The position numbers and the translations under genes were made by a program. Shown in pieces: positions 1 to 11,479 of a stretch of DNA of 64,000 bases; within the stretch, counting starts at the first letter, position 1, and each line of letters begins with the position of its first letter. The stretch is from Maea johnstoni. Taxonomy: Eukaryota > Annelida > Polychaeta > Spionida > Magelonidae. The notes below the pieces were generated by a model. It was not told the origin of the DNA. It searched no databases and worked only from the letters and a program-made list of their open reading frames with translations. Location: contig OZ012690.1 of assembly GCA_963942565.1 (NCBI GenBank), positions 37,052,533-37,116,532 of the forward strand, given 5' to 3'.

Positions 1-946
1 TTCAACTGGGTTCAGAGATGAGGATATATACAATGTTAAGAAATTCTTCGACTGGAATAGGACAATTCTAAATCACAGACAACAGTATGTTTAAACCCTA
101 TAATACAAGTAGAGTGGACTAACCAACGAAAATAGCAGTGTTTTAAAAAGTCATAAATTGGAATGTCAGTATATGCCCAGAATGACATTCTGTAAATGAA
201 CCCCTGAACTGTTTCTTAGACTATTTGATGTGAAATATCAAGTACCTAAGCTACACACTATTATTTTTCAATTTTGACTTTGTGGATGTAATAACCAAAT
301 ATTTTCCTAACAAACCATCTTATAGGACAAAGCTGAAGTGTAAATAGCCCTTTTTGACATACTAGGCTAAATTAAATGTAGCTGGTATAAGGATTTGAAG
401 TAGATAAGTAGCTAAATCTGGACGGGCAAAATTTTGAAAATGCTGTTTTGGACAGGCATTTTTGAAATCCTGGTTAACACATTGCTCCTGACTCTCGGTT
501 CCCCTTGCTACAGGCCAGACTTGCAGCTGACCCAGAAACTATACCTTGCAAGTAGGTCCACACTAATAAATTAATGACAACACAGTGTATTGCAATGTAT
601 AGCTTCACTACCCAAACAGCCCATTGCTGGCTCTGTCAAAACGCCCCCGAATCACCTTGAAAATAAATCAACGATTGCCAAAACCTAACCAGTGCATGTG
701 TAATAAAAATGTGTATAATAAAAGTTTGCATTTGAGTTTTAACCTGTTTCTTGTCTTTCATTGTAATTATTTTACCTTCAGCATCTTTAACGTCTCCATT
801 TGTGTTAATCAAACCATTCTAATCTAACCATTCCTCATTTTTTTTCTACACGTGTACCATCACAGCGTGGTTGTACCATAATGGGGTGGACAGTTTTATA
901 ACGAGTCACTTTTAGTTTATATTTGAATGATTAAATTGATGTATTT
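1..946. other. 3' flank of zinc-finger gene, no gene seen
   Basis: AT-rich sequence downstream of the minus-strand zinc-finger gene. I see no convincing coding exon, RNA gene or element. It probably contains the 3' UTR of that gene, but I could not pick out a convincing polyadenylation signal on the minus strand. Confidence 0.5.
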
Positions 947-3751
947 TTAGATCAGTGGACCACAATCAGAACTACTACCTTCCCTTGCTCTTTTCTGTAA
1001 TCGAGGCTGAGAAGATTTTGGTACAATCAAAGGGTCTTCCTGGATGATTGAATGTGTATACAAATGATGGCATAAAAGAACCTTCTGCTGAAATTTCTTT
1101 TGGCAGTGCCCACATATAAGCACATCATCTTTCCTCTTAATGCATGCATGTCTCATGTAGAGTTTATCAATGAAACCCAATTTACAACGATCACAAACTT
1201 TGGTTTTTGTTGTTTTTGCATCAATATGCAAGGACATATGAATCTTGAAGGCTAGGATGGTCATGAAGTCCTTACCACACACATGGCAGACAAGTTGGTT
1301 ATCTTCAGCTGTTAGCCTTGCATCTAAACACTCTGTAACTCCTACTTTGACATCACAAGTTTGCTCATTTTCAGTGTCTCTACTACTGGAGGTTGGTTTC
1401 TCCTCAGGTGTGGAGTTGTCTCTTGTGTGAATTGTCTTATGAGCCCAGTAGACAAACTCGTGTGTGAACTGCTTTTTGCACACTTCGCAGGTGAACTTCT
1501 GGCTGCCTGTGTGATCAGATCTATGTCTGTCTAACGAACCTTTACTCTCAAAACACTCGTAGCAGAATTCACACTGAAAGATTTCCTCGGGCCAACCTAC
1601 TGCCTCCACTACTTTTTCAACCTCACAAATATGGCAATCCAACTTGTACTTCTCAGGAAAGGCCTCATTACAGCTACCACACAAGAATGTGAGAGTACTT
1701 CTTTCACCACCTGAGCATCGTTCACCAATCATTATTGTCTCACCCTTCATCCTGTCAATGATGAATGAATCTCCAATTGATTTCTGCTGATCGCTCTTCA
1801 TCGCAGTCGAACTGCGGTTCACAGATGATGATGAAAAATGCTCTTCGAGCTTTCTCTGCGTGAAATACTTGCCACAGTAGCCACAGCAATAACGGTTTAC
1901 GACAGCAACATCTTCAGACTCTTTCATGTGAGTCGATATGTGGGCTTGGAGCTTAGGCTTATATAATTCCAATTTACAAACACGACATCGGTATGTGGAC
2001 CTCCTTGGAAGGGAGTCAAACAGGGGTTGGCCATTCAAAAATGGTACATCCGGGTCGTGTTCTTTAGGTACCAATTCTTTGGGCGGTATCTTCCATACAT
2101 ATTTTCTTTTTTTCTCAGGCCTGGGTCCTGTGGGATGTAGCTTTTGTTCTCTTCCTCCCTTAGGCATGGGTTCATCCCTTGATTCATCTACTTTACAAAG
2201 ATGGGAGTCTAGCTCTGATTTATCAGAAAAAATGTTGTTGCAGCTCTCACACAAACACTGGTCAACACCCACACGCTGTTTTTTTTGTCTGTTCTGTCTG
2301 GCCATTGAGCAGGGCGTAGGTAAGGAAAGATGTCTTTTTAGTCGTTCTAGGGAGAAATAGTTGCCGCAGCTACCGCAGCGATACTGCTCAGTGTCGCCCA
2401 CAGTTTGAGACTTTCCCACATGGGTCTTAAGGTGGGCTTGAAGATATTGTTCAGCAAACCCTACTCCACATTCTGTACAATAGTATTGACGTTCACAGAT
2501 TGAATTGAAACCAGCATTCAGCAAACCTACATAAACACGGTTACCTTCTGATTTAGTGGTATCCAGTTTAGGAAATCCTTCTATCTCTATCAAGGCGTTC
2601 TTGGGGGAAAGAGCTTCTCTCAAATTAGGAAACTTGTTACCTTCTAAATAAGGGACATCCATCTGAAGTGCTCTTTCCTGGTCAATCAAGGATCCCTTGA
2701 AGGAATGAGTTTTCTTGAAGGAAGTAGTCTTGTGTCTTTTGTGCGGACCATGTATGAGGTGATCCTCCAAACCCATAGAAGTAAAGATATAATTACATTC
2801 CTCACAGTTGTAGCTGTACATGGTCTTCCATGGCTCTTTTTGATGGCCAGGCAAATGTGCAATATGTGTCCACAAGTGACTTTGCAGTTTCAGGATAATG
2901 GAAAACCCAACGCCACAGTCGCTACACATGTAAAACAGTTCATCACTGTATGCCTTAACGCGTGGAAGAGTTGCACCAGGAATGGAGTCTTGTGTAACTG
3001 AGAAACTGACCCATCTCTCTAAAACAATTGAACACTCTTTTCGTTGAAAATCTTGCTCATCAACATAGCTACTTTGGTTAGGTAAAGACTTATTTTCAAA
3101 GTCATCACTTTCCAAACAGACATCCTCAATTTGCTGCAGATTTTGCTTTCCACTTCTTTGGAGGTGTTGATCACCCAAAGGCTGACTTCTTTTAGTTGGT
3201 GCGGATATGAGATATTCATTGGAAAACTCCACTGCTTGCTGATTTTCACCTGTCTGCACTATTTCAAACTGTGTATTAAGTCCAGCCTCTTTTTTGATGT
3301 CTGTTGGTTTCAGATTGTCACAGGCAACCGACCATACAAATCTTTCTGTCTGACTCCCTGAGAGATATGTATTATTCCCTAAATCTCCCTCCACCTTTAT
3401 GACCTTTTTAAGGCAATTATCATCTGGCTGACTTCTTTTCATTGGCCCGTATACGATATCCTCATTGGTCAACTCCACTGTTTGCTGATTTTCACTTGTC
3501 TGCACTATTTCAAAATGTGATTTCACGCCGGCCTCTTGTTTGATGTCTGTTTCATATCTCAGATTGTCACAGGCAACGGACCATACAATTGTTTCTGTCT
3601 GATTTCCTGGGGGATTCTCATTATACCCTAAATCTTCCTCCACCTTTATGGCTTTTTTAAGCCTGGGTTTAGACTCCTCATGCGGATCGTGTAGAAGTGT
3701 GTGCTGTTGAGGTGAGGTGATTGCCTCTTTCAGTGAGTCAGGCAATTCCAT
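947..3751 (-). CDS. C2H2 zinc-finger protein, paralogue 1 (934 aa)
   Basis: One uninterrupted reading frame coding a probable nuclear DNA-binding regulator. Residues 1-240 hold no finger but contain a module of about 80 residues present twice (from L31 and from L114). Each copy begins L-K-K-x-I-K-V-E and carries a second I-K-x-E downstream, giving four psi-K-x-E SUMO-type sites at K36, K71, K119 and K153. About 13 C2H2-like fingers follow, irregularly spaced: C276/C279/H292/H296, then near 316, 425, 459, 501, 589, 622, 691, 727, 755, 822, 853 and 880. Several are degenerate, for example with Cys as a late ligand. The TGEKP-type linkers of KRAB arrays are absent. The start is chosen because it follows the spliced 5' leader and aligns with the paralogue at 13336. 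Compared with that paralogue it has an extra finger near 501 and lacks the last C-terminal finger. The family is certain; the DNA target is unknown. Confidence 0.93.
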   Translation of the reverse strand: MELPDSLKEAITSPQQHTLLHDPHEESKPRLKKAIKVEEDLGYNENPPGNQTETIVWSVACDNLRYETDIKQEAGVKSHFEIVQTSENQQTVELTNEDIVYGPMKRSQPDDNCLKKVIKVEGDLGNNTYLSGSQTERFVWSVACDNLKPTDIKKEAGLNTQFEIVQTGENQQAVEFSNEYLISAPTKRSQPLGDQHLQRSGKQNLQQIEDVCLESDDFENKSLPNQSSYVDEQDFQRKECSIVLERWVSFSVTQDSIPGATLPRVKAYSDELFYMCSDCGVGFSIILKLQSHLWTHIAHLPGHQKEPWKTMYSYNCEECNYIFTSMGLEDHLIHGPHKRHKTTSFKKTHSFKGSLIDQERALQMDVPYLEGNKFPNLREALSPKNALIEIEGFPKLDTTKSEGNRVYVGLLNAGFNSICERQYYCTECGVGFAEQYLQAHLKTHVGKSQTVGDTEQYRCGSCGNYFSLERLKRHLSLPTPCSMARQNRQKKQRVGVDQCLCESCNNIFSDKSELDSHLCKVDESRDEPMPKGGREQKLHPTGPRPEKKRKYVWKIPPKELVPKEHDPDVPFLNGQPLFDSLPRRSTYRCRVCKLELYKPKLQAHISTHMKESEDVAVVNRYCCGYCGKYFTQRKLEEHFSSSSVNRSSTAMKSDQQKSIGDSFIIDRMKGETIMIGERCSGGERSTLTFLCGSCNEAFPEKYKLDCHICEVEKVVEAVGWPEEIFQCEFCYECFESKGSLDRHRSDHTGSQKFTCEVCKKQFTHEFVYWAHKTIHTRDNSTPEEKPTSSSRDTENEQTCDVKVGVTECLDARLTAEDNQLVCHVCGKDFMTILAFKIHMSLHIDAKTTKTKVCDRCKLGFIDKLYMRHACIKRKDDVLICGHCQKKFQQKVLLCHHLYTHSIIQEDPLIVPKSSQPRLQKRAREGSSSDCGPLI

Positions 3752-3838
3752 CCTAGGGCTCCTACAAAACTGTTAATGATTATTTTTGGTTGATCCTCAC
3801 ACACTGTTTAGCATGATTCAGATCTTCAGAGTGACAGT
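3752..3838 (-). other. 5' UTR part of zinc-finger exon with splice acceptor
   Basis: On the minus strand the sequence TATCTTTTCAG precedes ACTGTCACTCTGAAG. The same acceptor and the following 15 or so bases recur upstream of the paralogue at 13252, so the coding exon very likely begins here and an upstream non-coding exon exists. A five-codon upstream ORF (MLNSV) lies in this leader. The upstream exon and promoter were not found. Confidence 0.7.
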
Positions 3839-4129
3839 CTGAAAAGATAGGAAAATAGGTGATTTCTATTACACAAATTTTTATGAATTGTATGTATACT
3901 ATCATATATCTAAACAGGAATCAACAGTAACAATCTGAATTAGGGGCCAGCATGGCCCTCAACTGAAGGAAATTAGAAACCCATAGAAATACTCAAAGAC
4001 CCAGGAATGCAATGTTATGAAACTATCGAATGTTGTAAAATGTTAGTAACTTCAGTCATTCTTCAGAACTTGCATTGAACCTCACTTGACTAGATGTACT
4101 TGAGCCATATCACAGTAGCTGTCGCCAAT

Positions 4130-4300
4130 GGATATAGGGATTAAGATCCATCGCTGAGCATTGGTGCAGATTTATAGCCAAGACGTAGATGTTTGTTGCC
4201 AAAGCTGAGGCAGCCAAGGCCAAAGCTTTTCAACAAACACCATCAGGGAGGCTATAAATCTGCACCAATGCACAGTGGCGGGTCTTAATGGCTATCATAG
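4130..4300. mobile_element. MITE-like hairpin element
   Basis: Imperfect inverted repeat with arms of about 40 bp. GATTAAGATCC...GGTGCAGATTTATAGCC on the left matches GGCTATAAATCTGCACC...GGGTCTTAAT on the right, with about 70 bp between them. No coding capacity. Superfamily not assigned. Confidence 0.65.
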
Positions 4301-4771
4301 CGGGTTTGAGTGATGAAAAATTATCTTGAAACTCTGTAAAATGACACAAAAATCATGTTTTTCTAATGGTTGCTGAGCAGGGATTTGGTCCCTGCTCAGA
4401 GCAATGAATTGTTATTGGGTTAAAGATAATGAGAGTCTATATTCTTGGTGGTGGTATACATATTTGGTTTATTATCCAATCCAAGTTGGGAAAAACTCCA
4501 CAACAGGTAATACATATAGTAGGAATTTTCCTTGCTGGCTTCCAGCATAAGGTATCCTCACCTAACCACCTAGTCTTTACCTTCTAAAGTCTACTTCTTA
4601 ACTGTTGACTACATTCTACATGACCTTATTTAACATCATCTTAAACAAGGTACATTGCAATTACAACACAGGTACAATAGCGGTCAGATATGCTAATGAC
4701 TTAAGGATAATGCTAATTAAAAATGGCAAATCCTAGATCAAGGAAGGGCCCATTGGTGTTTGTAATTAGTA

Positions 4772-5266
4772 CTTCTCCCACTCTGAGGTGTATTTTACAG
4801 TTAAGGATTTGTGGTCTCCAATGGGTGTTCTTCAACGGGGTCAAAAGGTCAAACTAATGTAATTGTCCAATCAGATCCCTCAATTTCAATCAAGAGGTCA
4901 CTGCTGCTGGGTCAAAGGTAGATCCAACAATGGATTTGAACAAGCATCACGTACGTGATCTGGCGCCAGTTTCTGGGGAAACAAACGGTGCACGTCACAA
5001 CAAACGCGTATTACCATTGTTGAACTAGTGCGCGGGTGACCTTTGGCTGAACCTAGTTTAGCTAGCTAACTTCACGGTAAAACGTGTAAATTTCTCCTTT
5101 TTATCGTGGGAGAAACAGGTTCTATCACTCGTGGATGGAAAGAGGAGGAATCTTGCACTCGTGAGTGATTTTGTGTCTTGGGACTCGGCAAGCCTCGTCC
5201 CAAGACACAAAATCACTCACTCGTGCAAGATTCCTCCTCTTTCCATCCACTCGTGATGGAACCTCT
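4772..5266. mobile_element. Composite repeat, copy 1, with long palindrome
   Basis: About 495 bp, repeated in the same orientation at 10971-11473. It has two parts. Part one (about 4772-5116) is bounded by the short inverted pair TTCTCCCAC / GTGGGAGAA. Part two (5117-5264) is an almost perfect palindrome of two 68-nt arms around the 12-nt spacer TCGGCAAGCCTC, starting AGGTTCTATCACTCG. No ORF. This is a non-autonomous DNA element; the family is not known to me. Confidence 0.75.
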
Positions 5267-5512
5267 ATTTCTCTATTAACATCATTGCAATCAAGTGTCA
5301 CCTTTTAACACCAGGCGTGGTCCCTACCCTTTAACTTTGTAATCAGTAATCAAGCTATTAACACTGTTGTGATGACATGTCAATATTTTACTCTAGGTGT
5401 GGACCATACTCTTAAACTGAAAGTCATTAGATATTTCAAGTGTTTTTTTGATAACTTTTGATGATCATTTCCAAAAAACACCATATCAATTTCCCTTATG
5501 ACAGAATGCCAG

Positions 5513-5844
5513 CAGGGCTCGACATTGGTGCTTGCCCAATTGCCCCGGGCAAGTAGAATTGGTAAATTATAGCTGTGGGGCAAGTGAAAAGTGCATCCTG
5601 CTTGCCCCACTGGGAAAGTATGTTTTGTATATTTCAGGTTTACTTTTGAGAATATGTGCAAGTTTCGTGGTCTGCCATCCAAGTTTGTCCTAGAAAATAT
5701 GCTTTCACATGCCAGAACCATGTTCTACTTGGTTTTAAATGAATTATTATGAAATTATTATAAACAATTTTTCAAGGGCAAGTGAAAGTTGAATCTCACT
5801 TGCCCTACGGGGCAAGTTGCTGCAAAAGTTAATGTTGTGCCCTG
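5513..5844. mobile_element. MITE with CAGGGC...GCCCTG ends
   Basis: The ends CAGGGCTCGACATT and AATGTTGTGCCCTG are imperfect inverted repeats, and internal runs of TTGCCC/GGGCAAG extend the pairing. This resembles the widespread GGGCTCGA-type non-autonomous elements of marine animals. No target-site duplication could be confirmed. Confidence 0.55.
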
Positions 5845-5849
5845 GCCAA

Positions 5850-7320
5850 TGATCCGGGATTTTGTCCTAGCTCACTGCGGTGAATCGGGACAACTTCGAA
5901 GTCACAAAAACAGCTTCTCACTGAACATAGTGTTTTCCAAGCCTAGGTATTTTCATAGCAATGCACTATAATCAGGGACAATCTATTATAATATACCTCT
6001 CTGCTATAATAGATCAGACATTTTGAGGTGAAAATGTTTTTCTTGCCATGACAGCTTTTGAAAAAGATTGTCAGCTTGAAAGAGAAGCCTAAAACATACG
6101 AGCTCAAAAAAATATCTAAAACAAGAGTCCTGCCAATGGATTTTATTTCTCCCATGAATGTTAAGCTTCTGCCATATATGTTCTGCTTCAAATCAGGGTC
6201 TTAGCCGATATTTGGAAACAGGGTGTCCAAATATAGGTTTCATAGACTTTTGCGTGTCCAAAGTGTGGTACAAAATACATACTACTAATAAAATAAACCC
6301 TATACATTTACAGATTTTGCTTTTTTAGGCCAGATACTGCTTTGTGTGTCTAATAAAAGTGACACTACAGCTTCTACATCTTCTAAGAAAATTCATCTTC
6401 AGCAAATTCTGACATAAACTTTTGGGTGTCCAAACTGTCAAAAAACAGTGTTCTGCGTGTCCAAATGACACACTGGACGCATAGGCGGCTAGGCCCCTGC
6501 TTCAAATGGCTTTCTATACTAAAGACCCATTATTATTATTGTGTCTGTGGCTGTTTGTGACATTTGTAAACATTAATTTAATTTAATTTAATGTCAGAAA
6601 CATTCCACTGATCAAACAGCTGGAGCACGTTCCTGTGGTCAGGCTAGTTATGTATATACTTGACGCAAATGTTCATCCCCTAGGCGCGCAGCACTGCAAA
6701 AGTGAAACAGTAGCAAGTGTAGTTAACTGAAGCTCTGAATAGCAAGTTTGTAGCATTAGCAAAATTGGATTGCGATGCTACAAATTTAACGACATGTAAA
6801 GGCTTATTGATAGAATTATCGGTACTTTGATTGCATTGGGTTCGGTTCGTTTGCCCAGTAACGCACCGCGGTAAGCCAACAGCGACAAGACTTCAGGCAG
6901 CCCAGTCCTTAGCCAAACAGCCAGCCCTTGCATAAGCCTATTTGCTTCCAACCGCATTTGTTCATTTATTTGAAAAGGCATTAGATTAATAGTTTAAAAA
7001 CAAATTTTCAGCTATTTTGGCGCTCCTTATTAGATTCTAACGACATTTGGGTGATGCCGAGCCGTTTGGGAGTAGTTAGACAACAGGCGCCATATTTGAT
7101 TTGGATATTTTCCGGCTTGCATGACGAAGGTAGGTCATAATCACTTTGGGGCCGTATGTAAATATGTGGGGTCATTGATAAAAGTGGCCTAGTGGTACTT
7201 AACAAAGATTTACTCACGTAAATGACAAGACTAAACTTGGAATGCTAGGAACGATCCCAAATAGAGTTACGGGATCTCATCAATATAGTTCTCTTTTCAC
7301 ATTGCTGCATACTACAGAAA
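5850..7320. other. Intergenic, nothing recognised
   Basis: No exon-like signal on either strand; open frames here are short and lack domain features. There is a short AATTT-type simple run near 6572-6592. Confidence 0.4.
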
Positions 7321-7322
7321 TC

Positions 7323-7400
7323 GCGATGGCCTCATCGATAGCGCACTTGACTACCAGACCGGGGGTCGCGGGATCGATTCCATCGACCCGCAACACAAAA
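7323..7400 (+). repeat. tRNA-derived SINE head
   Basis: Contains an A box (TGGCCTCATCGATAGCGC) and a B box (GGATCGATTCC, 10 of 11 bases of the consensus) at normal tRNA spacing. GACTACCAGACCGGGGGTCG in between is typical of tRNA-derived SINEs in marine invertebrates. It cannot fold as a complete tRNA, so it is a SINE promoter head or a tRNA fossil. The tail is not delimited; it may run to about 7450. Confidence 0.55.
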
Positions 7401-7863
7401 TACTTTTTTCCACCTGGCCAGTGCTTCTTGTGGCACTTAGAAATATTTCCTACTCAAAAAAACTGTGGCTTTATTTCTATTATTTTTTTTACTTTACTTT
7501 ACTAAAATGAATTGTTGGTCAAAACCGCTGATCCCAGATAGGACGTCTGCCTGAATTGCCGTTCGCTATAAGGGCCAATGACTTTATGTTGGGCCTTGAC
7601 TAACAAGTAATGCCTATCCTTCATATAAAATTTGAGATCTGTGAAGTTTAATGGGTGGAAGTATTAATTTACATGATCTGATGATGAAGGAATTGTTCAA
7701 TAAGTACCCTATGACTTTGGTATTGTCACTTGCATGCACACCTGCTGCACATGACTATTACTTTATGCAACTCCCACCCATTTACCTTCTATCTGTCCTT
7801 TCACACGTCCCCACATGCTGATCAGTGCCCTATCCATGCACCTTCCACCTGTACTTTGGGCTT

Positions 7864-7905
7864 GGATCCGTGCGCCCGCCACTCACTTTTTGGGCGCACG
7901 GATCC
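7864..7905. repeat. Perfect 14-bp inverted repeat hairpin
   Basis: GGATCCGTGCGCCC pairs exactly with GGGCGCACGGATCC across a 14-nt loop. It stands alone in AT-richer DNA. It could be a small MITE core or a structured RNA element; no further context supports either. Confidence 0.6.
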
Positions 7906-8099
7906 TTTAACTACACTGACAATTTCTACTCCTCCTGCGGCCTTTAGCGCCCAGCCGCAACACTTGCCTTCCCCCCTCTCTGTAATTGTACCTCTTTCAA
8001 CGGGGCCCTATCTGGTTGAAATTACATTGTGGAAAATGTGGAAAAAAAACTGACCACGACTCCCGAGTCTCGGGAGAAGTAAGTTTTGTGTATCCTGTC

Positions 8100-8465
8100 T
8101 GTGTTGTTGTGTATCCTGCCTATAGTTGCAGTTAGGCGAATATCAAATCCGCCGTGCATTCACGGTAAACGTACCGCATATTGAATGTGCCAATCCCGTT
8201 CAATGCCGGCTTAGTAATTACCAGAGAAATACATCCCCTTGATCCGGAATCCCATAGGTACTGCATGCTAGTCTCTACGGCATCTGCGCCTCGGGTTACG
8301 CGCTGTAGCCTGGGGCATTCTCCTACCCAGAGATCCCGCTACGCATAGTCGTGTAGCAATCCAACCGGAAGACGGTATCGTCGCCCTGGCAGAGTGAGCC
8401 TGGGGTTTTATTGGTGACGTGATCTGTGCAGTAAGCATGCTGACTGGCTGGCTGGGGGATGTCAT
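8100..8465. repeat. GC-richer repeat fragment
   Basis: Base composition is clearly richer in G+C than its surroundings. The 34 bp at 8316-8349 recur exactly, in reverse complement, at 21378-21411 inside the core of the foldback element, so this is part of a dispersed repeat. No coding frame is recognised. Confidence 0.4.
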
Positions 8466-8649
8466 CCTATCTAGGTCTGATAGTGAGAGGCAGCGAAATT
8501 TGATGATGCAAGACCAGTGCCCACTCCCTGTCTACTACTCCCAGTAATGACCAAACACACATTTCTTTACTTCATCCAAGGTAACTATTAGGACTCTTCC
8601 AGGAAAATCTCATACAAAAATATTGGTGAGGGTCCAAACCAAAAAAAAT

Positions 8650-9085
8650 AGATAAAGAGTAGGGGAGTGTTTGTTGGAAAATAAAAGTGTTTGTGTGTTT
8701 TAATAATTGATATTGAATATTTTCATTTAATTAAGATAATACTGAATGAAAAAAGAGTATTTTTAATTCAATGATAAATATTCAAAATTGAATAAGAAGT
8801 ATTCATAATTCATCCCGATTTACACTTCCACTATCATATTTGAATATTCATTTTGCGATGGAGAATATTCGTAATACATTAATAAATATTTGTAAATCCT
8901 TTTGGAATGAATATTCGAAGTTCACTGAAATATATTCGTTTTTGAATTATTAATATTCAGTACGCATTTACTTATTTTGATCAGTGAATTAAGAATATTC
9001 ATAATTGAGTTCAAGATGTTTATAAATGAATCAAGAATATTCCTAATTATTGATGAATATTCCTCGATGGATGATTAGTGTTTAT
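8650..9085. repeat. Cluster of degenerate GAATATTC palindromes
   Basis: An AT-rich tract in which GAATATTC and variants such as GAATTATGAATATTC-like units recur every 15-40 bp. A shorter patch of the same kind lies at 63255-63360. No gene. Confidence 0.5.
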
Positions 9086-9089
9086 GAAT

Positions 9090-10150
9090 GAGAGCATGGT
9101 AATGTCCACACACGGCTATTGAATTTCAGTTTGGCTGGCCATAGACACAAAGAGAAATTATTACATGCAGCGACAGAGCCAAAAGATATAGTGTGAAGCC
9201 TCGTGCCAATTGAGGTCAATGGTTTGTGGTTTAGGGCTGGTCGACGTGTCCAACCTTTTTTTTGCAGTCTCTCTCATATTTAGGTATCCTGTAGTTTTAT
9301 ATTATTTTATTTTATTTTCATCATTTTATTTTGATTGCTTTATTTTGATTATTTCATTTCATTTCAATATTTTAATTAATTTCATTGCAATTCATTTAAT
9401 TTTATTTCATTCCACTTTTTAAAAATAATTTTATCTTGTCCTATGGTATTGCAGTTAAAACAATTTAATTTTGACCGCACCTAAAAATAAACATTGGTTG
9501 GGCCGTAGATCAAAGAAATCATCATTGGTGTGGGGGGAGGTAGTAAGAAAATAATAACCAGTTCTGGGGGTGTTTTAGGAAAAATAATAAAATAATAAAC
9601 AGTGGGGTGTACATTGCATCCAAGAATGACAACAAAGATTCCCCGGAGCCCACCTCTCTGTGCATACTAAATAGTAATGTTTTAAAACAGCGTGAATCTA
9701 CCCACTACATGGACGATGCAAGACCCCTATTAAGGTTGATAGAAAAAGTCTCGCCCTCTTTCTCACGATTCCATGACACAGACTATCAGTTTTCCAGGAC
9801 AGCATATCCAGAGTAGATATGTTCCTTCCGATTCAGTCTGCACCAAGTTCGAAATCATTGTAAGTGAGGTCATTTTAAAAACTTGATTCATTGTAGGTGA
9901 TGTCAAAAAACAATAAAAAAAATGTATATGGGGGTCTATGTTTAAAAACATTAATGGGGTCCTTTAAAAGTTCAAAATCATTGTACATGGGGTATTCTTG
10001 AGAAAAAAAAGTAATCAATGGTAGCAGGATTTGAAAATCAAAGCTTTGCCCCCAAGAAAAACAAAATGCGTTTCAGACACAATTACCAGCAGAATTCAGG
10101 TCCATTTGTCAACCACGCACACACCCGTAAGCTTAGAGCTGGTCCAGACT
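9090..10150. other. Intergenic, nothing recognised
   Basis: AT-rich, with ATTTT-type low-complexity runs at 9295-9420. The open frames do not resemble known proteins. Confidence 0.4.
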
Positions 10151-10157
10151 GCAAATT

Positions 10158-10399
10158 AGCTAAATTATCGTAAATAAGCCCGTAAAGGATCGCACCACAC
10201 AACTTTTGATAAGTGGATTATATTAGCCTCCCTTTCAAATGTTTTCTTTTCTCGTTTTTCTTGATGCAATGTTCATTACCGAGGCGCGTAGCTAAATTAG
10301 CGAAAATAACCCATTAAAGGGTCGCACCACATGACTTTTGATATGTGGATTAAATGAGCCTCCCTTTTGAACAAATAAATTCTTTCCTCGTTTTTCTTG
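10158..10399. repeat. Tandem direct repeat, two ~110-bp copies
   Basis: AGCTAAATTA..CGTAAATAA..AAAGG.TCGCACCACA..ACTTTTGATA.GTGGATTA recurs with a period of about 132 bp (copies start near 10158 and 10290). The copies are roughly 80-85 percent alike by eye. No coding potential. Confidence 0.6.
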
Positions 10400-10970
10400 A
10401 ACTTAGGCTGGTGCAGTCAAGTAGCGCTACGCTTCCCGTAGATGCGCAGCGAATTGCCCGTTCGCCTTATTGCATCAACATTTCAAAACAGATCTATATT
10501 TTTGGTGGGTCACTGGTTACTCATGGTTAGTACCATTTTCCGTATTGTACAAGCTAACGACGAGTTAGAACTTAGTCAATGTGATGAAAAGGAGGGGTTG
10601 GGTGTATATTTCACACTGGAGAGAGATGATGGTGTGGATTGGAGTGAGGGAAAATGATTTTAAGGGTTTGGTTACACTGCAACTGTGCAAGGAGGGGTAG
10701 GGATCCAAGTTGACATTTAGGGAGAGGGGTGCCTACTGCCTAGAATAAATAAAACAATTCATCTGTTCTTCATCTAAGGTAGAACATAGGGAGAGGGGTC
10801 CTGTAGTGGCTGGAGGAAGAAAACATACAATAAGCAGGAAACTTGTTCAGGGGAAGGGGAGAAAGAGGAAGAGATGTGGGATAAATGAAGAGAGAACATT
10901 TGGTAAAAAGGGTTAAAGGTGTTGAGAATTAAACAGTCCACTCAACAAAGCCCAGGATCAAAAGAACAAC

Positions 10971-11473
10971 ACTTCTCCCACTCTGAGGTGTATTTTACAG
11001 TTAAGGATTTGTCGTCCTCAATGGGTGTTCTTCAATGGGGTTAAAGGTCAAACTGGTGTAATTGTCCAATCAGATCCCTCAATTTCAATCAAGGGGTCAC
11101 TGCTGCTGGGTCAAAGGTAGACCCAACAATAGCGCGCGTGGATTTGAACAAGCGTCACGTACGTGATCTGGCGCCAGTTTCTGGGGAAACAAACGGTGCA
11201 CGTCACAACAAACGCGTATTACCATTGTTGAACTAGTGCACGGGTGACCTTTGGCTGACCTAGTTTAGCTAGCTAACTTCACGGTAAAATGTGTAAATTT
11301 CTCCTTTTTATTGTGGGAGAAACAGGTTCTATCACTCGTGGATGGAAAGAGGAGGAATCTTGCACTCGTGAGTGATTTTGTGTCTTGGGACTCGGCAAGC
11401 CTCGTCCCAAGACACAAAATCACTCACTTGTGCAAGATTCCTCCTCTTTTCATCCACTCGTAATGGAACCTCT
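10971..11473. mobile_element. Composite repeat, copy 2, with long palindrome
   Basis: Direct-orientation second copy of the element at 4772-5266. The palindromic part is 11324-11471. It differs from copy 1 by scattered substitutions and small indels. Because both modules travel together at both sites, they probably moved or were duplicated as one unit. Confidence 0.75.
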
Positions 11474-11479
11474 ATATCA

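Noticed and set aside
2705-3361. Plus-strand frames opposite the zinc-finger gene
   Set aside because: Shadows of the minus-strand coding exon; the same kind of shadows occur opposite the gene at 13336.
5380-5721. 113-codon minus-strand frame
   Set aside because: Most of it lies within the CAGGGC-ended MITE and has no domain.
7323-7400. A functional tRNA gene
   Set aside because: A and B boxes are present but the acceptor and anticodon stems do not pair.
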